Positions 16,501-23,682 of a stretch of DNA of 64,000 nt are shown here, one piece after another. The notes below the pieces were generated by a model that did not search any database, was not told where the DNA came from, and saw only the letters and a program-made list of their open reading frames with translations. The stretch covers positions 1-64,000 of the forward strand of contig NZ_LZKL01000108.1 of assembly GCF_001668725.1 (NCBI RefSeq). Direction: 5' to 3'. This DNA comes from Mycobacterium sp. E787. GTDB lineage: Bacteria > Actinomycetota > Actinomycetes > Mycobacteriales > Mycobacteriaceae. The translations under genes were made by a program, and so were the position numbers. The stretch's first letter is position 1. Every line of letters begins with the position of its first letter.

Positions 16501-16521
16501 AGCGAGTAAGGAATTCAGCCA

Positions 16522-17634
16522 ATGTATCTTGCAGATCCCTTCGACGTGCTGGCGCCGTCGCATGTGACGAAAGGCGCCGTGCGCCAACGTCCTACCCTGC
16601 TGGGCATCGCATCGGCCCACCCGCCGTTCGAGGTGACCCGGGAAGAGACCACACAGTTCTTCGAGCGGGTGTCGTCGGTGCGTTTCGTGAAGCGAATCGT
16701 CGAATCGACCAAGGTCCAGAAACGCCACATCATGTGGCACCCCGACAACCTCGTCGAGGCCGCCGGCCTGCTCACGGGCGACCGGATGGCGGCCCACAGC
16801 GAGGCCGTCATCGATGTCGCCGGCCGTTCCCTCAAGCAAGCCATCGGCGACTTCGACACGCAGCGAATCGGCAGTTTCGTGATGGCCTGCTCGACCGGCT
16901 ACGTCAACCCCGGTCCGGACGTCATGCTCGCCAAAGGGCTTGGGCTGCGCTCGGATCTGCGTCGCACCTTCATCGGACACATGGGCTGCTACGCGGCCCT
17001 CAACGTCATCAAGGTCGCAATGGACAGCCTCGCGGCCCGACCCGGCGAGCTGGTCATCTGCAACAACACCGAACTGAGCTCCGCCCACATCCGGGAGAGC
17101 CTGATGCCCGGGGAGGACCCGGTGGAAGCGCTCATCACGCAGGCGCTGTTCGGCGACGCCAGCGTGTCGATGCTGATGGGCTCGGCGCCCGACGGCGCCG
17201 GGGTGCAGTTCCTGCGCACCCACACCGAGCAGTTGTACGACCAGCACACCATGATGAGCCTGAACATCGGCAACCGGTCGTTCTGGATGACGCTGGCCGC
17301 CGGCGTGCCCGCGGTCCTCGAGGAGAACATCGAGGGCTTCCTCGCCAAACTCCTGACGCCGCTCGGTCTTTCAAAAGACGACATCACCCATTGGGGTATT
17401 CACCCGGGTGGCCCGAAGATCGTCCGCAAGCTGGGTAAGCAACTCGGCCTGCAGCCGGAGCAGCTGCGCGCGAGCTGGGATGTCCTGGCCAACGCCGGCA
17501 ACTGTGCCTCGGCCACGGTGCTGCTCGTGCTGGAGAACATCCTGCGAGTCGACAAGCCGCGCCGCGGTGAGCACGGTGTGCTCCTGACGTTCGGCCCCGG
17601 CCTGACCATTGAAGGGGCGGTGCTTCGGTTTTGA
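16522..17634 (+). CDS. Type III polyketide synthase (chalcone/stilbene synthase-like)
   Basis: 370 residues. The Cys-His-Asn triad is complete: Cys156 in GHMGCYAALN, His294 in GIHPGGPKIV and Asn327 in NAGNCASATV. The spacings (138 and 33) match the chalcone synthase family, and the C-terminal GPGLTIEGAVL is the family's terminal motif. Such enzymes extend an acyl starter with malonyl units and cyclise it to pyrones, resorcinols or phloroglucinols; mycobacterial members (Pks18, Pks11) take long-chain starters. Here ACP and FAAL genes directly precede it, suggesting the starter comes from acyl-ACP, not acyl-CoA. Its stop overlaps the TTG start of the MmpL gene. Confidence 0.92.
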   Translation: MYLADPFDVLAPSHVTKGAVRQRPTLLGIASAHPPFEVTREETTQFFERVSSVRFVKRIVESTKVQKRHIMWHPDNLVEAAGLLTGDRMAAHSEAVIDVAGRSLKQAIGDFDTQRIGSFVMACSTGYVNPGPDVMLAKGLGLRSDLRRTFIGHMGCYAALNVIKVAMDSLAARPGELVICNNTELSSAHIRESLMPGEDPVEALITQALFGDASVSMLMGSAPDGAGVQFLRTHTEQLYDQHTMMSLNIGNRSFWMTLAAGVPAVLEENIEGFLAKLLTPLGLSKDDITHWGIHPGGPKIVRKLGKQLGLQPEQLRASWDVLANAGNCASATVLLVLENILRVDKPRRGEHGVLLTFGPGLTIEGAVLRF

Positions 17635-19871
17635 ACGCCTTGGAGCGGCTCGCCCGACTGGCAATCCGCGCGCCACGGCGGATCATTGCGCTGTCGCTGT
17701 TCGCCATGGTGGCGACGGCGGTGGTCGGCCTCCCGGTGATTCACAGCCTGTCCGCCGGCGGCTTTCGGGATCCGAGCGCGGAATCATCCCGGGCGACGGA
17801 CATGTTGGCGACCCGATTCCACCAGGGTGACACCCAGCTGTTGATCACCGTCGCCTCGGACGACGGTATCCAGAGCGGCGCCGCCCGGCGGGTCGGCACC
17901 GACATCGTGCGCCAGCTGCACGATTCGCCGTACGTGGCGCGGGTGGCCTCGCCCTGGACTGCGCCGCCGGCGGCGTCGACCGGATTGGTCAGCAAAGACG
18001 GCAACGTCGGTCTGATCGTCGCCAGCATCACCGGCGGGACCAATGCGGCCGGACAGCACGCCGAGGCGCTCAGCGACCAGGTCGTGCGCAGCCGCGACGG
18101 CGTGACGGTGCGCGCCGGCGGGCAGGCCATGGTCGATGCGCAGATCACCAGCCAGACCCGGGACGACCTGAAAGTGATGGAGACCATCGCGGTTCCGGTG
18201 AGCTTCCTGGTGCTGGTGTGGGTGTTCGGCGGATTCCTGGCGGCAGCGATCCCCCTGGCCGTCGGCGGTATTGCCATCTTCGGGTCGATGGCCGTGCTGC
18301 GCGCGCTCACTTGCGTCACCGATGTCTCGATCTTCGCGCTCAACCTGCTGCTCGCGATGGGCCTGGCGTTGGCGATCGACTACACATTGCTGCTCCTGAG
18401 CCGATTCCGGGACGAGATCGCCAGCGGCACCGAGCGGAACGCGGCAATCGTTCGCACGATGACCAGCGCCGGCCGCAGCGTGCTCTTCTCCGCGATGACC
18501 GTGTCGTTGTCCATGTCGGCCCTGATGTTCTTCCCGATGCCGTTCCTGAAGTCGTTCGCCTACGCCGCGATCGCGGTGGTGGCTCTGGCGGTCGGCGCGG
18601 CGATCATCGTGACACCCGCCGCCATTGTGGTGCTGGGACAGCGGGTGGATTCGCGCGCGGTCGCCGCCCGCCCCGTCGAGCAGACGTTCTTCTACCGGCT
18701 GGCCCACTTCGTGATGCGCCGGGCGGTTCCGATCGGGCTTGGCCTCACCGTCGTGCTGGTCGCGGTGGGGATGCCGTTGTTGGGGATGAAGGTTGGCATT
18801 CCGGACGATCGTGTGCTGCCGACCTCTAGCACCGCGCGGCAGGTTGGCGACCAGCTGCGCACGCAGTTCAGCGCCGATGTGGCGTCGAGCCTGACGGTGG
18901 TGGTTCCCGATGCCCGCGGCCTGACTCCGAATGCGTTGGAAGCCTACGCCTCTCAGCTGTCGATGGTGCCCGACGTGCCGTCGGTGTCGGCACCGGGTGG
19001 GACGTTCGTCGCCGGGGCCCGCGTCGGACCGCCCGTCGCCGACGCGGGGGTCGCCGACGGCAGCGCGTTCCTCACCGTGGCCAGCAGCGCCCCGCTTTTC
19101 TCGGATGGATCCAACACGCAGCTGGACCGGCTGCACGCGGTCGCGGGTCCCGGCGGCGCGCAGGTGCTGATCACCGGGACCGCCCAAGTCAACCGCGACA
19201 CCGCCAACGCGATCACCTCGCGGCTCTCGCTCGTCCTGGCGGCCATCGCGCTGATCACGTTTGTGGTGATGTTCCGGCTCACCGGCAGTGTGGTGTTGCC
19301 CCTGAAGACGTTGCTGCTCAGCGGCCTGTCGTTGACCGCCTCCTTCGGCGCGCTCGTCTGGATCTTCCAGGACGGCCACCTCGGCGGGCTGGGCACCACC
19401 GCCACCGGCACGCTCGTGCTCACCATGCCGGTCGTGTTGTTCTGCATCGCTTTCGGCCTGTCGATGGACTACGAGGTCTTCCTGGTGTCGAGGATCTACG
19501 AGTACTGGCTGGCATCGGACCGGACTGCCGCCGGCAACGACCACAGCGTGGCGCTCGGCCTGGCAAAAACCGGGCGTGTGATCACCGCCGCCGCGTTGAT
19601 CATGTCCATCTCGTTCGCCGCGTTGATCGCAGCGCAGGTGTCGTTCATGCGGATGTTCGGTGTCGGGCTGACGATGGCGGTGCTGTCCGACGCGACCCTG
19701 GTCCGCATGCTGCTCGTCCCGGCGTTCATGCGCGTGATGGGGCAGCTGAACTGGTGGGCGCCACAATGGGTTACGCGGTTGCGCCATCGGCACGAGACCC
19801 GCGTTGCCGTCCCGCATCCCGAGCGTCCAGCGGTGGGCGGTCAACCGGCGTACGCATTGGAAGCCCAGTAA
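17631..19871 (+). CDS. MmpL-family RND transporter (short, cluster-II type)
   Basis: 746 residues starting TTG, overlapping the PKS stop (TTGA). The RND architecture is evident: one helix at about residues 15-35, a periplasmic porter domain, five helices (about 180-345), a second single helix (about 360-380), a second porter domain and five more helices (about 525-705). The proton-relay Asp-Tyr pairs are at DYTLLLLSRF (about 250) and DYEVFLVSRI (about 613). MmpL proteins move lipids across the mycobacterial inner membrane. Translational coupling to the PKS gene makes the PKS product, perhaps after tailoring, the likely cargo. Similar in size to MmpL11/MmpL13-type proteins. Confidence 0.92.
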   Translation: MNALERLARLAIRAPRRIIALSLFAMVATAVVGLPVIHSLSAGGFRDPSAESSRATDMLATRFHQGDTQLLITVASDDGIQSGAARRVGTDIVRQLHDSPYVARVASPWTAPPAASTGLVSKDGNVGLIVASITGGTNAAGQHAEALSDQVVRSRDGVTVRAGGQAMVDAQITSQTRDDLKVMETIAVPVSFLVLVWVFGGFLAAAIPLAVGGIAIFGSMAVLRALTCVTDVSIFALNLLLAMGLALAIDYTLLLLSRFRDEIASGTERNAAIVRTMTSAGRSVLFSAMTVSLSMSALMFFPMPFLKSFAYAAIAVVALAVGAAIIVTPAAIVVLGQRVDSRAVAARPVEQTFFYRLAHFVMRRAVPIGLGLTVVLVAVGMPLLGMKVGIPDDRVLPTSSTARQVGDQLRTQFSADVASSLTVVVPDARGLTPNALEAYASQLSMVPDVPSVSAPGGTFVAGARVGPPVADAGVADGSAFLTVASSAPLFSDGSNTQLDRLHAVAGPGGAQVLITGTAQVNRDTANAITSRLSLVLAAIALITFVVMFRLTGSVVLPLKTLLLSGLSLTASFGALVWIFQDGHLGGLGTTATGTLVLTMPVVLFCIAFGLSMDYEVFLVSRIYEYWLASDRTAAGNDHSVALGLAKTGRVITAAALIMSISFAALIAAQVSFMRMFGVGLTMAVLSDATLVRMLLVPAFMRVMGQLNWWAPQWVTRLRHRHETRVAVPHPERPAVGGQPAYALEAQ

Positions 19872-20255
19872 GGGGCTGTTCACGTCGCGCCTGAAGCGGC
19901 ATCCAGCCTGAGCGCAGATCTGCCTGTCGGCGCGAACACACGCGCTGTGTTCAGGCTCGACGCACGAAACGATTGCAGCTGGCGAGTATGCGGCACTGGG
20001 GTTGTCCGACAGTCATGGATAGGCGCCAGCGCCGATGACTTACCGGGGAGTGACATCCACCCTTGAGGGTGTGGGTAGTGAAGCGCGTAAGGCGAAGCGG
20101 TGCGAAATGCCCGACCTGACGGGGAAATTCGACCGGCAAAGCACGCCGGCCGAGATCCGTTGTGACCGTCATTCGCATGCGCCAGGGCATTCGACGACGG
20201 GTTTTGACCGGAGCGCCGCCCACCATGCGACCGCGGCCCGGCCCGAGGTGGCGCG
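19872..20255. other. Intergenic region with one palindrome
   Basis: About 380 bases without a convincing gene. CACCCT-TG-AGGGTG (20058-20071) is a perfect 6-2-6 palindrome that may be an operator or short hairpin. The end of this stretch has a weak GAGGTGG-like sequence before the zinc-ribbon ORF at 20256. Confidence 0.35.
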
Positions 20256-20513
20256 ATGAGAACCGGCCGCCAAAATGGGCCCGAGGCAGCGATTCTCGAC
20301 CAGTTGAGGTTCGACCTTCCGTGCGACCTGTTCGTCGCGCTGAAGCTGGCCCGGCCGATCATGCTCTGGCGCTGCAAGAGACCCGCCCGCTGGGCGACCC
20401 GGAACGACTGCTGCGGCGCGGTCATGCTCTCGTGCCGCAAGCATCGCGACGTCATCGGGAAGTGCGAGCGCTGCAAACTTGCTGTCTCGGTGCTGCGCTG
20501 GTCGCGAATCTGA
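20256..20513 (+). CDS. Small Cys-rich, zinc-ribbon-like protein
   Basis: 85 residues. The C-terminal half has C-KRPARW, a DCCG cluster, SCRKH and KCERCK, a spacing suggesting a bound zinc. It resembles the 101-residue protein at 36666, which has CERPASW, CGGHQPVCTVHYRKW and CIYCG: both share the Cys-x-Arg-Pro-Ala-x-Trp core and Cys..His then Cys-x-x-Cys order. No known domain recognised. It may be a small nucleic-acid- or protein-binding factor. It is convergent with the Gap-like gene, and its link to the neighbouring lipid genes is unproven. Confidence 0.5.
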   Translation: MRTGRQNGPEAAILDQLRFDLPCDLFVALKLARPIMLWRCKRPARWATRNDCCGAVMLSCRKHRDVIGKCERCKLAVSVLRWSRI

Positions 20514-20556
20514 CCGCGCTGCTTCCCGATCGGTTCGCCGGGGCGCAGCGAGTCCG

Positions 20557-21285
20557 CTAGAGCCGGCCCATGCCGGAAGCCAACAGTGAGAGACCCAGGA
20601 CGGCGACGACCACGGCGGGGATGGCGGGACGACGCGCGCTCATCCAGCCGTTCAGCCGCTGCACGACGGCAAGCGTCTGCGTCGGCGCGGTGAGATAGGT
20701 GACGAGCGGAACCTCGACGACCGCAAACGCCACCACGGTGAAGAAGACCGCCGCGCCCAGCTGCTGAGCCGCCGCGGGCTCTGACGCGACGATGGCCAGG
20801 ATCGCCGCCATGTACTCAACCGGCGGGGTTGCCAGGGCAACCCCCGCGACGAACGCCACCAACGACGATCCGGATTCCAGCCGGCCCCGGATCGACAGCC
20901 GAGGGGCGGGCGGAGGTGCGTCCGGTGCCAACAGCAGCACCGAGGACTCGCCGGCGGTCGCCGGCACGGGTGGGCGCTGTTGTGCTCCCGAACGCGCCAG
21001 GCGCAGGGCGGCGAAAGATACTGCGAGCAAGCCGATTCCGACCTGGACGTAGGCCGCTGTCGGGGAATTCGTGGTCGAAATCACCGTTTGCATGGCGGAG
21101 ACCGTGACGCCGCGCAGGAAGAGCACCACGGCGAGCGCCGCCCCGATGCCCATCACCATGCCTCCGAGCCAGAAGACGAACAGATTCAGCATGGGCTTCG
21201 GTCGGGAGATCAACAGCGCCGTGATGCCGATCCGCACCGGGTCGATAGCCGCGACCAGCGACAAGAGAATGACCGCGCTACACAT
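20557..21285 (-). CDS. Gap/Sap-like integral membrane protein (lipid addressing family)
   Basis: 242 residues with six hydrophobic segments and the family start pattern: AAIDPVRIGITALLISRPKP followed by LFVFWLGGMVMGIG. This is the style of the GPL-addressing protein (Gap/Sap) family, small six-helix proteins required to deliver glycopeptidolipids and other glycolipids to the mycobacterial surface. A basic/proline loop (about residues 100-135) separates two three-helix halves. It is divergent from the glycosyltransferase gene, with about 300 bases of promoter region between. Together with MmpL and the glycosyltransferase it points to export of a glycosylated lipid. Confidence 0.8.
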   Translation of the reverse strand: MCSAVILLSLVAAIDPVRIGITALLISRPKPMLNLFVFWLGGMVMGIGAALAVVLFLRGVTVSAMQTVISTTNSPTAAYVQVGIGLLAVSFAALRLARSGAQQRPPVPATAGESSVLLLAPDAPPPAPRLSIRGRLESGSSLVAFVAGVALATPPVEYMAAILAIVASEPAAAQQLGAAVFFTVVAFAVVEVPLVTYLTAPTQTLAVVQRLNGWMSARRPAIPAVVVAVLGLSLLASGMGRL

Positions 21286-21583
21286 CGGCGCCTACGCCAG
21301 GTCGAAACGAGCCGTGCGAAACGGGAACACACCGTAGCGAAGCATCAGTAGGATTGCTGCCCACATGGCTACAGTGTCGCTGACGAAGCGATCGCCGTCG
21401 GTACAGCTGGCCGCCATTTGCGATCCCTGTCAGCACCATTCAGCAGAGCCGGAGGCCGCATCAGCGAATAGTTGTTGGCACCCAGTGCATATGGTGGCCT
21501 GCCCTACTGACACGCGACGTTTGGTCGGAAACAATGTGAGACACCCGATGCTCATCACGCGCCCAGAAGATGGGAAAACACAA

Positions 21584-22831
21584 ATGGCAAGAATCTTGGC
21601 CTACACGTCGCCGGCGCTCGGCCATCTGTTCCCGTTCAGCGCGCTGCTGCTCGAACTTTCGGCCCGCGGCCACGAGGTGCACCTGCGCACCCTGTCCACG
21701 GGAGTGGAGATGGCGCGGGAGCTGGGTTTCATCACCGACATCATCGACCCCCGAATCGAGGCGACGGTCAACGACGACTGGAAGGCGTCCAGCCCGCGAG
21801 GTGCCCTCAAGAGGGCCGTCGACGTGTTCTGCCGCCGCGCCGCTTACGAAGTCGCCGACTTCGCTGACGCGGTGGCTCGCACCCGTCCCGACGCCCTCAT
21901 CGTCGACGTCAACTGCTGGGGCGCCCTATCGGTCGCCGACGCGGGCGACACCCCGTGGGCATGCTTCTCGCCGTACACGCCGCCGCTGCAGTCGCGCGGG
22001 GTCCCGCCCTTCGGGTTGGGTCTGGCTCCGTTGGCCGGTCCGCTGGGCCGGGCCCGCGACGCCGCACTGCGGCCGATCGTGATGGGCATGATGGAGCGGG
22101 CTGTTCTGCCGGCGGGCAACAAGATTCGCGCGAGCGCCGGCGCACCGCCGGTCACGTCGGCGGACGGGTTCTTCCGGCGGGCACCGCTGATGCTGGTGGC
22201 CAGCGGCAAGCCGTTCGAGTACCCGCAGACCGAGTGGGGCGACGCCGTGCAGATGATCGGCCCGTGCATGTTCGAACCGGCCATGCACGAGGTGCCCGAG
22301 TGGCTCGAGGCGATCGACCGGCCGATCGTCCTGGTGACGACCTCGTCGCAACAACAGGCAGACGAGAGACTTGTCAGGACCGCGATCACCGCCCTGGCCG
22401 ACTTGCCGGTGCACGTGGTGGCGACGCTGCCCGCGGGCCTGCCCGGCGACATCCCCCCGACCCGCAACGCGACGGTGGTTCAGTTCGTGCCGCACGGGCC
22501 GGTGCTGGACCGCGCGGTGTGTGCGATCACGCACGGCGGCATGGGAGGCACCCAGAAGGCCCTTGCTCGCGGCGTCCCGGTGTGTGTGGTGCCGTTCGGG
22601 CGCGACCAGTTCGAGGTCGCACGCCGGGTCGAGGTGGCGCGGTGCGGTACCCGCCTGCCGGCGAAAAAGCTTACTGCGAAACGGCTTTCGGCCAAGGTGC
22701 AGCAGGCGATGACCATGTCGGCCGGCGCCCGCCTGGTGGCGGGCGGTTTCCGGGCAACCGGCGGCGTGGCCCGCGGTGCCGACCTGATCGAGCAGCGCGT
22801 GCTCAGCGGTGCGCTGAGCGTCAACTCCTGA
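21584..22831 (+). CDS. GT1-family glycosyltransferase (UDP-/dTDP-sugar, glycolipid type)
   Basis: 415 residues from the ATG at 21584, where homology begins (MARILAYTSPALGHLFPFSA); the frame is open about 70 codons further upstream but that part is not protein-like for the family. Family marks are an N-terminal acceptor domain with the GHLFPF loop, and the C-terminal nucleotide-sugar site HGGMGGTQKALARGVPVCVV with PFGRDQFEVARRV. Related mycobacterial enzymes add rhamnose or other sugars to glycopeptidolipids and phenolic glycolipids. A phenolic or pyrone hydroxyl from the adjacent type III PKS pathway would be a fitting acceptor. The 298 bases upstream hold no other gene. Confidence 0.85.
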   Translation: MARILAYTSPALGHLFPFSALLLELSARGHEVHLRTLSTGVEMARELGFITDIIDPRIEATVNDDWKASSPRGALKRAVDVFCRRAAYEVADFADAVARTRPDALIVDVNCWGALSVADAGDTPWACFSPYTPPLQSRGVPPFGLGLAPLAGPLGRARDAALRPIVMGMMERAVLPAGNKIRASAGAPPVTSADGFFRRAPLMLVASGKPFEYPQTEWGDAVQMIGPCMFEPAMHEVPEWLEAIDRPIVLVTTSSQQQADERLVRTAITALADLPVHVVATLPAGLPGDIPPTRNATVVQFVPHGPVLDRAVCAITHGGMGGTQKALARGVPVCVVPFGRDQFEVARRVEVARCGTRLPAKKLTAKRLSAKVQQAMTMSAGARLVAGGFRATGGVARGADLIEQRVLSGALSVNS

Positions 22832-22880
22832 CCAACGCGAACATCGCGCCGACGTCGGCCTGGGCATCGCCCGGGGATAT

Positions 22881-22908
22881 GTAGCACATTAAGTGCTACA
22901 CTATCTCG
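22881..22908 (+). promoter_or_regulatory. vapBC operator and -10 element (leaderless promoter)
   Basis: GTAGCAC-ATTAA-GTGCTAC (22881-22899) is a perfect 7-bp-arm palindrome. TACACT at 22897-22902 overlaps its right arm and lies 6 bases before the ATG, the spacing expected for a -10 element of a leaderless transcript. VapB, alone or as VapBC, probably binds here and represses its own operon. Confidence 0.65.
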
Positions 22909-23178
22909 ATGGAGGTAATCGGGATTCGTGAACTACGCCAGAATGCCAGCGTGTGGGTGGCGAAGGCGAAGGCTGGCGTAATCATCCAAATCACCGAACG
23001 CGGCCGGCCAGTGGCCCGCTTGGTGCCGCTCACTCCCGCCGAGCAAGTGCGCGACAAGCTGATCGCCGAAGGACAGTTGATCCCCGCGACCGCGCCACGC
23101 GTTCCACTCAGGATGGCCGACCTCGTCGAAGGTCGTTCGCTCAGTTCGATACTGGAGGAGCAGCGCGCCGACCGATGA
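22909..23178 (+). CDS. vapB: VapB-type antitoxin (Phd/YefM-like fold)
   Basis: 89 residues. The N-terminus MEVIGIRELRQNASVWVAKA and IIQITERGRPVARLVPL is the Phd/YefM-like DNA-binding domain used by one VapB group. The C-terminal half (about residues 45-89) should wrap around the toxin. No Shine-Dalgarno sequence precedes the ATG; a -10 element at 22897-22902 suggests a leaderless mRNA. The stop overlaps the toxin start (ATGA), keeping antitoxin and toxin synthesis coupled. Confidence 0.9.
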   Translation: MEVIGIRELRQNASVWVAKAKAGVIIQITERGRPVARLVPLTPAEQVRDKLIAEGQLIPATAPRVPLRMADLVEGRSLSSILEEQRADR

Positions 23179-23570
23179 TCTACCTGGATACGTCGGCCAT
23201 CGTGAAGGTTATTGCCGCCGAGGAGGAGTCGGCAGCACTGGTCGAATGGCTCAACTCCCGTTTGGAAGATGACCTGGCCACGAGCGCTATCGGTCACATC
23301 GAACTGATTCGCGCGGTCGGGCGGATCGGGCCCGACGCGATGGCCGGGGCGCGAAATGTCGCCGCCTCGATTGACACCCTCGTGTTGACCGACGCGATCG
23401 CGGCCGCCGCGGCCACCATCCCGCCCGCCGAGCTGCACACTCTCGATGCGATACACCTGGCCACCGCGCACGCCCACCGACGCGGCCTGACAGCGTTCTG
23501 CGCCTACGATCGCCGGCTTCTCGATGCGGCAGAATCGCAAGGGTTGCCGACCGTCTCGCCGGGCGGCTGA
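23175..23570 (+). CDS. vapC: VapC-type PIN-domain ribonuclease toxin
   Basis: 131 residues. The PIN-domain acidic residues are all present: Asp5 (MIYLDTSAIVK), Glu43 (HIELIRA), Asp91 (HTLDAIHLATA) and Asp112 (YDRRLLDAA). VapC toxins cleave tRNA or rRNA in a Mg-dependent way when released from VapB. Translation starts at the ATG overlapping the vapB stop. All catalytic residues are intact, so the module looks functional. Confidence 0.92.
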   Translation: MIYLDTSAIVKVIAAEEESAALVEWLNSRLEDDLATSAIGHIELIRAVGRIGPDAMAGARNVAASIDTLVLTDAIAAAAATIPPAELHTLDAIHLATAHAHRRGLTAFCAYDRRLLDAAESQGLPTVSPGG

Positions 23571-23621
23571 GGGAATCAGCTCTGGCGCAAAATGGTTCGA
23601 GCGCCGAGCCGAGGGCAATGG

Positions 23622-23670
23622 AGAGCCGGCCGGTCGTGCGCCTCAGCAACTCGCACGACCGGCCGGCTCT
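23622..23670. terminator. Bidirectional terminator hairpin
   Basis: A perfect 19-bp inverted repeat (arms 23622-23640 and 23652-23670, AGAGCCGGCCGGTCGTGCG and its complement) with an 11-base loop lies between the convergent vapC and pyruvate decarboxylase genes, ending 13 bases before the latter's stop. It has no long U tract, as is usual in mycobacteria. Confidence 0.85.
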
Positions 23671-23682
23671 ATCGGGGGACCC

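Noticed and set aside
17784..19883. A 699-codon minus-strand frame opposite the first MmpL gene
   Set aside because: Translation is His/Arg/Gly low complexity. The plus strand encodes a clear RND transporter with both Asp-Tyr motifs.
21280..21367. A 24-codon ORF beginning MWAAILLM just upstream of the Gap-like gene, as a frameshifted N-terminus
   Set aside because: The gene at 21285 already has a complete family-like N-terminus (LVAAIDPVRIG), so no frameshift is needed.
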